Shown here: piece after piece, positions 42,799 to 50,986 of the stretch
Numbering within the stretch: position 1 is the first letter of the stretch
Layout: each line of letters begins with the position of its first letter
From: Durusdinium trenchii
Lineage: Eukaryota > Sar > Dinophyceae > Suessiales > Symbiodiniaceae
DNA length: 64,000 nt
Direction: 5' to 3'
NCBI GenBank assembly: GCA_963970005.1
Contig: CAXAMN010014113.1
Location: forward strand, 1,011,036 to 1,075,035
The notes under the pieces: generated by a model
Told to the model about the DNA's origin: nothing
The model's input: only the letters and a program-made list of their open reading frames with translations
The model's database searches: none
Position numbers and translations under genes: made by a program

Positions 42799-43052
42799 CC
42801 TGTAGTGCTTGGAAGAAATGTGAGCCTAGCTGTATGTTCACAACCTGGATGATGTGCGCCTGGCGACCGTGCGGGCGCTTTGTAGCTCAGTAGAGATAGT
42901 GGGTCTAGAGATCTCATGCCCAGTCAACTCCGGTTCATAGGGCTCCGAGGCTGCCTGGTCATACTGAGTGGTGTCAACCGTTGTGCAATGCTGTGCAGGA
43001 TGATTAGCCACTGTCCCTCTTTTCATGTTCCCAAAGTCATTAGTATATTCCT

Positions 43053-43153
43053 ATCCCAGGCACGACTAATGGGACTGCCATGTATGCCTACATTGACCCC
43101 CCGAACCACCCTAATGTAGGCATATATATGGCAGTCCCGTGGAGTGTTTGGGT
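43053..43153. mobile_element. ACCCAGACAC-type MITE copy with inverted loop
   Basis: It begins ATCCCAGGCACGACTAATGG and ends GTGTTTGGGT, with inner GGGACTGCCA arms and TGTATGCCTACATT arms. The central loop (CCCCCCGAACCACCC) is the complement of the loop in the 16916 copy. The centre is therefore reversed relative to that copy. Confidence 0.7.
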
Positions 43154-43805
43154 ATTGTGCTTGTAAGAATTGTTTCTAGATACAAAAGGCACTGTCCGTT
43201 CACTTTGCAGAGTTGTGCTTGCACCTGTTTTCGTCTCGGGTTCCATCGAACGCCCATGCCGTTGGTCTCCGTTCGCAGGAGTCTCGAACGCTCACGGGGG
43301 GCTGCAGAGGACATTTGGATGAGAGGAAACGTGATGACTACCGTAAGACATACACTCACAAGGAAACACATGCCCAAGTCTGAGAGTGTGCGCAACTTGT
43401 TTTCATCTACATTTATGAATGTTCTTCTTGTGCTTAGAGTGCTAGTCTGTGTCTTACACCATTGCAGATGTTTCCGGTGTTTCGAAAAGATCTTTACCGG
43501 AACTTGTTCGCTCAAGTGACTCCCAGCGCCGCCACGGCCATTCATTCACGGCGGCCTGCACCACGGCCTCCTCCCAGCGGATCCGCTTGCTGGTTCGGTG
43601 AGTGTTCGGATCGGTGCCAAGGACTTCATGTAGACCAAGCAAACCTGATCGGATCGAGCCATAATTGTGGTTTTCAACCCAATCCCTTTGGGATGATTGG
43701 ACCCTCTGACTCATATGTTTCCGGTTGAAAACACCAAGCAGTACTAATCTAGCAAGTCCTGTCATTGACTTCTTCGGAAGTGAAGCACCTGGTCCAGATC
43801 TTTAG

Positions 43806-44007
43806 AGATCAGAGGACCCGGAGAACACGGCCGACTCCTTCTCCGGGCTGAGCGTGGTTCAAGAGGAGGAGCGACTTCTTCGCAGGGTGGCGATCAATCC
43901 GGCGAACGCGGACGCGGAGCGGCCGAAAGCGAAGGCGAAGACGCCGCTGTATCATGGACTCTGCAGAAAAATCTGGAGGAAAGGATCACCGAATTTTGGA
44001 ATGACCT
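43806..44007 (+). CDS. Exon-like island ending at a GTGAGT donor
   Basis: The frame reads RSEDPENTADSFSGLSVVQE, then an Arg/Lys-rich stretch including RVAINPANADAERP and TPLYHGLCRKIWRK. It ends before GTGAGT at 44008. TTTAG at 43801-43805 could be the acceptor, and CTTCTTCGCAG ending 43884 is an alternative. Composition is strongly protein-like. The same frame also extends upstream of the TAG, so a decayed gene is possible. Family unrecognised. Confidence 0.4.
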
Positions 44008-44300
44008 GTGAGTACTGCATCCCAAGTCCAGAGGCGATATGCTAGCATATATAGCTCCTCAGAAGTTCCAGGCTGTTACATCAAGGATATTGTTTCCCTG
44101 GACCGTGGACCTTCCAAGATTTGTGCTGCTAAGCGGTGCCTCCGCTCTCCACCTCCGGTTCCAATTCACAGGGAGGGGAATGTAGCGTTGCGGTGAAACT
44201 GGCTTCCTAGGGTAACAACCTCAGACCTCAGGTGTGTCCCAGACATACATGTGAGATTCATGAGATTGATGTAAGCCTCACTAGTAGCCCTACGGTAAGC

Positions 44301-44361
<61 letters not shown>
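44301..44361. repeat. AGT trinucleotide microsatellite
   Basis: About 20 uninterrupted AGT units. It is the source of a poly-Tyr frame on the minus strand. Confidence 0.95.
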
Positions 44362-45096
44362 TGTGGTAGTTGGTCTCCTCTCCCAGGGAGGTCGCTGGGT
44401 GCCTGGACTAAGGGGGGGGGGATGTGGAGCTTTAGAAGTCGGTCGCTCCCAACTCAGTCGGTCTCCGAAAATGCCATGACCCAGAGAGCCGCTGTCCTTG
44501 TTCTTGTTTCCAACACCCAGGTTTATGCATGGAGAGGCCATAATCCACCAGACTGTTTTGAAAAAAAAAGCATTGTTATTCTTAGTTGCAGAAGGTCTTG
44601 CAGAAGGTCCAATGACTTGCACCCTCCACCTCCACCCCGCCACCCGCCACTCTCCACCTCGCCACCGTCTTCACCCACCAGGAGCCTTCCCAACCGAGCC
44701 GCCTACGCATCCCCGGATCCGATGGGCGTCGACAAAGCCTCCGAGACTCCTTAGCTCTTCGGCCGCACGGGTTGGACGCGCGAACCACGGTGCGAGTCTT
44801 TTGAGTTCCATGAGGTTCCCATGTTTAGAGAGTTTTCACTAAGGACATGTGCAGGTCATGGTGGACCCCTCCATTCTTGATTCTTTGGAAAAGACCATGT
44901 TGGGGATCAATTGAAAGCTATGATACATAGACATATGGACTGGATGCAATGTAGGATAGGGCTTCATGGCAAGCATTTGTTGTTTAGAGCTGTAACCCAT
45001 GCGCACAAGACACCCGGTGAACTCAGAAAAGCCCTCATGTCGGACACAACAAGGGTTGCTTTTTCTTCGGCTCACAAGCTCCGGCAGTGACTCGAT
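44362..45096. other. Non-coding stretch
   Basis: I see no supportable gene. A Pro/Ser-rich frame near 44498-44842 reflects C-rich sequence. Confidence 0.45.
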
Positions 45097-45473
45097 GTGG
45101 AGAAACACCATAGATGGCACTATTTTGGTTGGTTGATTGATAGAGGGGATGCCTCAAGTGAACAACCAGATATGGTCCCAACTGGACCCCCTCGATTCTT
45201 CCAAAAAGGGGACCGCACTGAGGCCAAGCTCTGCAGCGAAATGCTGCTTGGGATGCAGTGGAATGTGCACGGGAATCAGTGGAAACCACTCGATGGGAAG
45301 CCACGCGTACCACCACTGGAGGCAATGGGCCAGCCTCGAAGGGCCTCGAAGGGCAAAGGGAGTAGAACAGGGTTTTCTCGGCCGAAGCGGCCGAAGCGGA
45401 AGCAGTCATTTCGAGTCCCAGCTCGTTGTGATGAAGCGATCCTGGAAGACGTGGTACGGATCCCAAACCATCT
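45097..45473 (+). CDS. Exon-like island ending at a GTGAGT donor
   Basis: An open frame of about 125 codons ends RCDEAILEDVVRIPNH just before GTGAGT (45474). The central part (MLLGMQWNVHGNQWKPLDGK, then a basic KGKGSRTGF...RPKRPKRK tract) is protein-like. The left border is unknown and the GTG at 45097 is arbitrary. It lies about 100 bp before the first ORF of the tyrosine-recombinase element, so it might be host sequence interrupted by that element. Family unrecognised. Confidence 0.35.
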
Positions 45474-45572
45474 GTGAGTGATTTTCACAGGAAGACTAAA
45501 TAGAAGGAGACACTTTTGACTGACGCGTTCACACATGAACTGTTTGAATGTGTGGTGCTCAAGTGAAAGGGA

Positions 45573-45923
45573 TTGGGGCGCATGAAGCCCTCGTCGCTGG
45601 GCCTCTTGGCGCTGGCCCGACTGGTGGAAGTGGGTCTTCGCAATTGGCCCAAGGAGACGAGGCCCTCAGAAGCTTCTCCGAGTTGGATCAACCAGACCTG
45701 TGCCTGTCAGTGTGTTTGCCTGGAGGGAAGGGGAAGATCAGATTTTTTGATTGGAACGTTGCTAGGCATCATCTTAGCTCTGGCCTGTGTGTTTGTCAAG
45801 GGCTGTGTGACTTCAGGGGATCGGTCGAACCACCTGGATGACTCATTTACGAGCCCGCGCAGACGCGGAGGAGGTGTTGTCCATCTGCCATCCAGGGCAG
45901 GTGGCAATTGTATGGTACAGTGA
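45573..45923 (+). CDS. ORF0: small Cys-rich single-pass membrane protein (candidate)
   Basis: The start is GTG 45573 or, more likely, ATG 45582. An amphipathic LLALARLVEVGLRNW start is followed by a Ser/Pro segment and a CACQCVC cluster. One hydrophobic helix (FLIGTLLGIILALACVF) and a short basic tail follow. The end overlaps the Gag-like ORF start at 45838 in another frame. It could be the first ORF of the element or a chance frame. The ordered features (helix, Cys cluster, membrane segment) argue for coding. Function unknown. Confidence 0.5.
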   Translation: MGRMKPSSLGLLALARLVEVGLRNWPKETRPSEASPSWINQTCACQCVCLEGRGRSDFLIGTLLGIILALACVFVKGCVTSGDRSNHLDDSFTSPRRRGGGVVHLPSRAGGNCMVQ

Positions 45924-47271
45924 CGACAACGTATATCATGAGCGGTTGATGATTTGGCGTTCTAACCCCACCACCTGGTTTGTTCTGACACCTGATGGAG
46001 ACTTCTACCAAGAAGACTGGTCAGGGTTGGGAGACGATGGACCCGTCAGTTTCAAGGTGAAGGGTAAGGGCATGGACTTCCAGTATTTTTCTCGGATCAC
46101 CCAACCCGTCTATCGGTTTCGTGAGTACCCCGACGATGAGACCTTCAAGGGATACATCGAGCAAGCGTTGACTGAGTTGGGAGAGCTGGGAACGGGTACA
46201 TTCTCTTGGACCCCCCGCAAGATCTACCAGATGGACGGTCGTGAAGTTGAAGCCAGTGAGTTTTTGGGGCGATTGTTGGTTCCTCGCAGGATCCGGAGGC
46301 GGGACGGTGGCGTACTCACCGGACCCGTCACCCCGGCGGGTGAGGGCCATATGTGGGCAGCAGTGCATGACAGTCCGCATTTGGATCTTGGCAAGGAGGT
46401 GACCAGCGACTTGGACAAGGCAGTACAAGTTGACAGTACTCATGGGCATGAGACAGGCTGGACTCTGGTGAGATTGTTGAAGATCGAGAGTGCCCCGGCC
46501 TTCATCGAGGAAAGAGAGAAGCTGATGACATCCCGCCTGGAGGTTCGTGTAGGACTGACTGGAAAGGCCGGTGTCGAGAAAAAGACCGACACCAATGCAG
46601 AGGAGACGGAGGAGACCTCGGAAGATGCCAGAACCCTGAGCGTTTACTATGACGACCAAGGAGAACGCTACAGATCCTGGCGAGAGGCCACCAAGGATGC
46701 CAGGGAGTACGCCTACTCGGACTGGCCCCTAGAAGGCCCTCAGTCAGTCCTGCACTTGATGAAGTACATGTTGAAGAATGGTGGGAGCCCCAAGCAATGG
46801 CTGCAGATCTGGGCCAGACACAAAGGCGTGTATGAGAACGACCGGGCCATGCACGAGATGCGGCCCCTGTTAGAGTGCTTTGAACACGCAGGTTGCTATG
46901 ATCAGCTCAACCTGGGAAGCTTGGCAAGCTTCCAGACCCTAGGCCGACGTGTGCAGAGCATTGTGGACGCCTACAACAGTGGGACCGCCTCCTCTCCAGA
47001 TTGGGGCGCAGCAAAGATCATGTCTGGGTACCAAGGACCAGAAGACCTGGTGTCTCCGAACCTCAGGTCATGGGCAGCCAAGAAAGGCAAAGAAGAAGTG
47101 GAGTTGGCAGCAGCTCGTACCAAGATGAGAGAGTACAAGAAGTTGCAAGCTCCAGTGGAAGATGCTGCAGCTGGTGCGGTGGCTGATGGAAACTTGCCCG
47201 CAGGCGGAGTGGTTGCAAAGCCCAAGAAGAGAGCCAAGGCGAAGCAACTTGCTCCGCCTGGTGATCAATGA
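45838..47271 (+). CDS. Gag-like ORF1 of the tyrosine-recombinase element
   Basis: 477 residues from ATG 45838. The N-terminal region (HPGQVAIVWYSDDNVYHERL) is followed by a middle region (LSVYYDDQGERYRSWREA, then DWPLEGPQSVLHLMKYML and YDQLNLGSLASFQTLGRRVQ). The C-terminus is Ala/Lys-rich and basic (KPKKRAKAKQ), suited to nucleic-acid binding. Its position before RT suggests the structural protein, though no zinc knuckle is present. The TGA stop (47269-47271) overlaps the ATG of the RT ORF as ATGA, suggesting coupled termination-reinitiation. I recognise the type from dinoflagellate repeats but know no named family. Confidence 0.75.
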   Translation: MTHLRARADAEEVLSICHPGQVAIVWYSDDNVYHERLMIWRSNPTTWFVLTPDGDFYQEDWSGLGDDGPVSFKVKGKGMDFQYFSRITQPVYRFREYPDDETFKGYIEQALTELGELGTGTFSWTPRKIYQMDGREVEASEFLGRLLVPRRIRRRDGGVLTGPVTPAGEGHMWAAVHDSPHLDLGKEVTSDLDKAVQVDSTHGHETGWTLVRLLKIESAPAFIEEREKLMTSRLEVRVGLTGKAGVEKKTDTNAEETEETSEDARTLSVYYDDQGERYRSWREATKDAREYAYSDWPLEGPQSVLHLMKYMLKNGGSPKQWLQIWARHKGVYENDRAMHEMRPLLECFEHAGCYDQLNLGSLASFQTLGRRVQSIVDAYNSGTASSPDWGAAKIMSGYQGPEDLVSPNLRSWAAKKGKEEVELAAARTKMREYKKLQAPVEDAAAGAVADGNLPAGGVVAKPKKRAKAKQLAPPGDQ

Positions 47272-49205
47272 TGGATGATGATGAGAGGCCCTCCAAGACC
47301 TCCCAAGAACCAAAGGGGGTCTCTCAGAGGCTAGCAGCATTGGGGGGCAACAAGCCGGATCCTTCGAGTCGCTCCCGTGACCTTTTTCCTCTGCCAGTCC
47401 CTCAGGTGCCAACCTCCCCGAGACGGGGAAGCCGGAGGTCGCAGCAGAGGAGTGACCGTCGACAGAGACACATGACTACGGTCAAGGAGGCCGTGGAAGG
47501 ACTCAATTGGATGGCTGGACACACTTTTTTGCATGGTACAGTTGGAGAGCCAGATGCTTTACAGGTGGAGGTTCTTCAGAGAATTCAAGACCTTGCCCTT
47601 GACGCCGGACGGCTGGGCAGCCTGGAACGAGTTCCCAGTCCTGAGGCAGTCCTTGGGGAGCTGCTCAAGGGGAAATCAGAATATAGCAGGCCTGATATCC
47701 CTGTTGCTTTAGCCCCCTACAACCTCGAGCGTATCTCGTTGCCGAGCAGCTTGCATGACCTTCCTGAGGCCAAGGACTTGTTGCCGGTCGATGCCCGTCG
47801 ATTTTTGTTGGGAGAAGAGCTCATGCTTAGGGATGGGGAGATTGTGGACACCCCCAAACCTTATTGGGATCCTGTCTTGGCGAACAACAAACACCACTAT
47901 AGGAGCTTCATTCAAAAGTTGGATAGTATAGGTCTTTTGCAGTACACCCAGAAGCCGAAGAATCAAGTTGGGGCATTTTTTGTTCACAAGAGCGACAAGC
48001 AGAGAATCCGGCTGATTGTAGACGCCAGGTCTACTAACGCTTTGTTTAGGGACCCCCCAGGGGTAGAACTATGTTCAAGCGAAGGATTCAGTCGCATCGA
48101 GTGCGAAGTGCCTGACAACATCCTTCCGGGCAGTCCAGAGTTTGCGAAGGAGCTTCAATCGATGGAGCTGCACATCGGATTGTCAGACGTGAAGGACTGT
48201 TTTCACCGGCTGAAACAACCTAGATGGTTGGCGGAATACTTCTGCTTCAAACCTGTTCGTGCGCACTGGGTTGGGATGGCTGGGAAGGAACTAGAGGGAG
48301 TGAAGTTGGGTAGCAACGACATTATCTATCCAATGCCTGGGAGTTTATGCATGGGTTTTTCTTGGAGCCTTTATTTTTGCCAACAGATCAATGAGCATCA
48401 GTGTGCATTGACAAAGAGCTTGAGAGACTCCACACTCATCTCAGACAAAGGGAGGCCCGTGGTTTTCAGAAGTCAGAAGTGTCGAGAACAAGAACAGACC
48501 ACGACAAGACACTATGTCTACGTGGACAACCTGGGAGTGGTATCCCCCCATCGTGCAGTAGCCTTGACGGCCCTTGAGGAACTTGACGACCACTTTGGGC
48601 GGAAGGGATTGCTGCTTCATCCAGGAGAAGTGCACAGTGAAGAGACTAAAGCTTTGGGGACTATACTGGATGGTAGGAACCTCTGTTCTCGTATATGCCC
48701 TGAGCGTTATCATCGAGTCCGACAGAGCATTAGAGGCTTGTTGATGCGGAAGAGGGTGACAGGTCAGATGCTAGAGGTAGTGATTGGACATGCAACATTT
48801 TGTGCATTAAACAATCGGATGTTGTTGGCCGTTTTTCACAATAGTTACAAGTACATCAGGGCCCACTACTTCGAAGCAGCAAGACTTTGGGATACAGCCC
48901 GAGCCGAGCTATCAGCCTTCGCAGGACTGATGATCTTCTTGCGCGCCGACTGGTGGAGGCCCTGGAACAACATGGTCTGCAGCAGTGATGCTAGCCTCAC
49001 AGGGTTTGGCGTTTGCACTTCGTTTTGGGACAGGGTTGATGTTCAGTCAGTTGGTAGGCAAAAAGAACGCAATAGGTTCAGACGTAAAGAAAGTCACTCA
49101 GCTAGAGAGTCTTCGTTGACGGCAGCCGGGTTCGTTCGGGACGACATCACGGGTGCATGGAAGACCGGAGCGGAGAGATCTCAGCAGAAGAGTATTTGGA
49201 CCTGA
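47268..49205 (+). CDS. Reverse transcriptase ORF2 of the tyrosine-recombinase element
   Basis: 645 residues starting MMDDDERPSK in the ATGA overlap. RT motif A is SDVKDCFHRL with D307. A motif B-like segment reads PMPGSLCMGFSW. Motif C is YVYVDNLGV with D420 and Asn at 421 instead of the usual second Asp. The first RNase H acidic residue is in SSDASLTGFG (D574). The frame ends at 49205 before the rest of RNase H, which continues in the -1 frame. It makes cDNA from the element RNA. The YVDN site may be family-specific rather than a mutation. Confidence 0.85.
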   Translation: MMDDDERPSKTSQEPKGVSQRLAALGGNKPDPSSRSRDLFPLPVPQVPTSPRRGSRRSQQRSDRRQRHMTTVKEAVEGLNWMAGHTFLHGTVGEPDALQVEVLQRIQDLALDAGRLGSLERVPSPEAVLGELLKGKSEYSRPDIPVALAPYNLERISLPSSLHDLPEAKDLLPVDARRFLLGEELMLRDGEIVDTPKPYWDPVLANNKHHYRSFIQKLDSIGLLQYTQKPKNQVGAFFVHKSDKQRIRLIVDARSTNALFRDPPGVELCSSEGFSRIECEVPDNILPGSPEFAKELQSMELHIGLSDVKDCFHRLKQPRWLAEYFCFKPVRAHWVGMAGKELEGVKLGSNDIIYPMPGSLCMGFSWSLYFCQQINEHQCALTKSLRDSTLISDKGRPVVFRSQKCREQEQTTTRHYVYVDNLGVVSPHRAVALTALEELDDHFGRKGLLLHPGEVHSEETKALGTILDGRNLCSRICPERYHRVRQSIRGLLMRKRVTGQMLEVVIGHATFCALNNRMLLAVFHNSYKYIRAHYFEAARLWDTARAELSAFAGLMIFLRADWWRPWNNMVCSSDASLTGFGVCTSFWDRVDVQSVGRQKERNRFRRKESHSARESSLTAAGFVRDDITGAWKTGAERSQQKSIWT

Positions 49206-49855
49206 GCGGATGGACATTGAATCATGAGTTCGAAGAAGTGCCAGCCCGATTGTTGAGGAAAGAGTTGTGGCAGCCAAAGCTCTGGGGCAAGTGGTGCCAT
49301 CCAGAAGGCATCATCACCTTAGAGGCGCAGGCTGCGGTGAAGGCGTTGCGTCGGGTGGCGTTGAGCCGATATGGTTCTCAGATCCGGCAGTTGTTTCTTT
49401 TGGACAACATGTCATTGACGTTGGCGCTTGAAAGGTGTAGGAGTCGGCAGTTCGGGCTCTTGAAACAGGTGAGGCTTTTTAATTCCTACTGCATAGCAAG
49501 GGGCATACAACCGTGTTTCCGTTGGATTCCTAGTGAGTTGAACAATGCAGATGAACCATCGCGATACAATACAGATGAACCCTCTAAGTTGCTCACCTCC
49601 AACATACCACAGGGGAAGCTCCCTGTGCCACATGGCGCCCAAGAGGACACGTGTTTTGCACCTGCCAGTGGAAGAGCCTCCAAAGAAAGCCGCTCGCGTT
49701 CAGCGAGTGTTGAGCCCGGGCCGAAGCACACAGACCAATCGACCTCCTCGCAAGGAAAGCTCGCTGAAGTGCACAGAGACCCAAGAGTTGCTGGCAACGA
49801 AAGGAGTGCTGGGAAAGGTTCCGACCTTGGAGAACCGGGGAAGAGAGAACCATGA
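49106..49855 (+). CDS. RNase H remainder of the tyrosine-recombinase element (-1 frame)
   Basis: This frame opens at 49106 after a TAG and first reaches ATG at 49157. It carries the FEEVPARLL segment, the RNase H Glu in TLEAQAAVKALRR, the Asp in LFLLDNMSLTLALER, and the last Asp in IPSELNNADEPSR. A Ser/Arg/Pro-rich tail follows. Together with D574 of the preceding ORF this completes a DEDD set. The domain is therefore split across frames 0 and -1, by decay or by programmed shifting in 49106-49205. The TGA at 49853-49855 overlaps the recombinase ATG as ATGA. Confidence 0.75.
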   Translation, partial: RVFVDGSRVRSGRHHGCMEDRSGEISAEEYLDLSGWTLNHEFEEVPARLLRKELWQPKLWGKWCHPEGIITLEAQAAVKALRRVALSRYGSQIRQLFLLDNMSLTLALERCRSRQFGLLKQVRLFNSYCIARGIQPCFRWIPSELNNADEPSRYNTDEPSKLLTSNIPQGKLPVPHGAQEDTCFAPASGRASKESRSRSASVEPGPKHTDQSTSSQGKLAEVHRDPRVAGNERSAGKGSDLGEPGKREP

Positions 49856-50350
49856 CGTCGACCCGGAACTCCGTGTCAAGCAGTTCAGACAGCAGCAGCG
49901 AGCCCGACCTGGCGAAGAAGAAGAAGAGAAGCTTGCACAGCCGTGCCAAGTACCGGAGAAGAAAGTACGTCGTCATGGAGGGCAAGACCAGTGGAGACCT
50001 GACACTGCTGGAAAGAAAGGCCATAGGCACCGCCTCAGAGAAGATGTACCAGAAAGAGTTGAAGGCCTTCATGGACTATGCCGGATGCCGCGGCCTGAAC
50101 CTGAAAGAGGGCGAGACCGTGGACCGCTTGATGGTGCAATACATGAATCATTGCTATCTGGCTGGCCACCAGGCCTATGTTGGGGACAGGCTCATTGCAA
50201 GCTGGATGCACCACTATCCGGAGTACAGCAAGTCCGGGGTCAGGAAGATCCCAAGAGCCCTTCGATGTCTGAAAGGGTGGAGACGTCTGTGCCCTGGCCG
50301 CTCTCGGGTGCCTTACCCCCTGAGCGTGTGGTGCGCCGTGTGCCCTGGCA
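49852..50350 (+). CDS. Tyrosine recombinase, N-terminal (core-binding) part
   Basis: Starts at ATG 49852 in the ATGA overlap. A Ser-rich, Lys/Arg-rich leader (DLAKKKKRSLHSRAKYRRRK) is followed by a helical SAM-like core-binding region (YQKELKAFMDYAGCRGLNL, VQYMNHCYLAGHQA, PRALRCLKGWRRL). Homology appears to leave this frame around 50335-50353. The catalytic part continues in the +1 frame, although this frame stays open to 50622. The protein would bind element ends and insert the circular cDNA by strand exchange. Confidence 0.7.
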
Positions 50351-50986
50351 TGTTTGATGATGGAACATGGATTTCCCACGATGGCCGTTTTTGTGATGCT
50401 AGCCCTCTCCACCTACAGCCGCCCTTCAGAGCTTTTGAGGCTGAAGACATTCAGCCTCGTGCGACCAGCGCCGGGAGTGACTGGGAGCTGGAGTCTTTTG
50501 TTGAGCCCAGAAGAGTTGCAGGAGCCATCCAAGACGGGAGATTTCGACGTGAGCATCCTGTTGGACTCTCCCTATACCAACTGCTGGGCTGGGAAGATTC
50601 TGAAAACAATGAAGGCCAATAAGAGCGGAAACAGTCCTCTCTGGGACTTCGACTATGGCCAGTACCTGGCAGTGTTCAAAAAGTGTGCCAAGCAGATGAA
50701 CGTGCCCCTCGAGCCCTACCACACCAGACACAGCGGACCTTCGATCGACAGAAGTCGAAAATACAGAAGTCAGCTGGAAGTGCAAAAGAGGGGACAGTGG
50801 AAGAGCACAAAGTCGTGCGTGCGGTACGAGAAGGCCGCCCGCCTGGCCCGGAGTTGGGAGCAGGTACCGGAGAGGACCCGGGACTACGCCCTGGCTTGCG
50901 AGGCAAAGTTCGACGACATCATGCTTGGAAAGAAGAAGTGTCCAGACTCAAGCCGCCTCGGAGAAATGTCAAAGGACACTACGTAG
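50339..50986 (+). CDS. Tyrosine recombinase, catalytic part (shifted frame)
   Basis: In the +1 frame the sequence reads ACLMMEHGFPTMAVFVMLAL, then the Arg box TYSRPSELLRL (R at 50420-50422). The HxRH-type box is YHTRHSGPS (50717-50743). RGQWKSTKSCVRYEK carries the candidate nucleophile Tyr (50825-50827). So Arg, His/Arg and Tyr of the active site are all visible. A helical tail (TRDYALACEAKFDDIMLG) leads toward the methyltransferase, which continues in the other frame. The single shift at about 50340 looks like a one-base indel. Confidence 0.72.
   Translation, partial: CALACLMMEHGFPTMAVFVMLALSTYSRPSELLRLKTFSLVRPAPGVTGSWSLLLSPEELQEPSKTGDFDVSILLDSPYTNCWAGKILKTMKANKSGNSPLWDFDYGQYLAVFKKCAKQMNVPLEPYHTRHSGPSIDRSRKYRSQLEVQKRGQWKSTKSCVRYEKAARLARSWEQVPERTRDYALACEAKFDDIMLGKKKCPDSSRLGEMSKDTT

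Larger units (their letters stand above)
38570..43052. other. Intron-like or intergenic stretch with CT microsatellites
   Basis: No complete gene. A plus-strand frame near 41132-41360 is moderately coding before it runs into a C tract (41361-41381) and CT-rich arrays (41521-41697). A 15-bp inverted repeat lies at 42726-42798. The rest shows only short chance frames. Confidence 0.5.
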
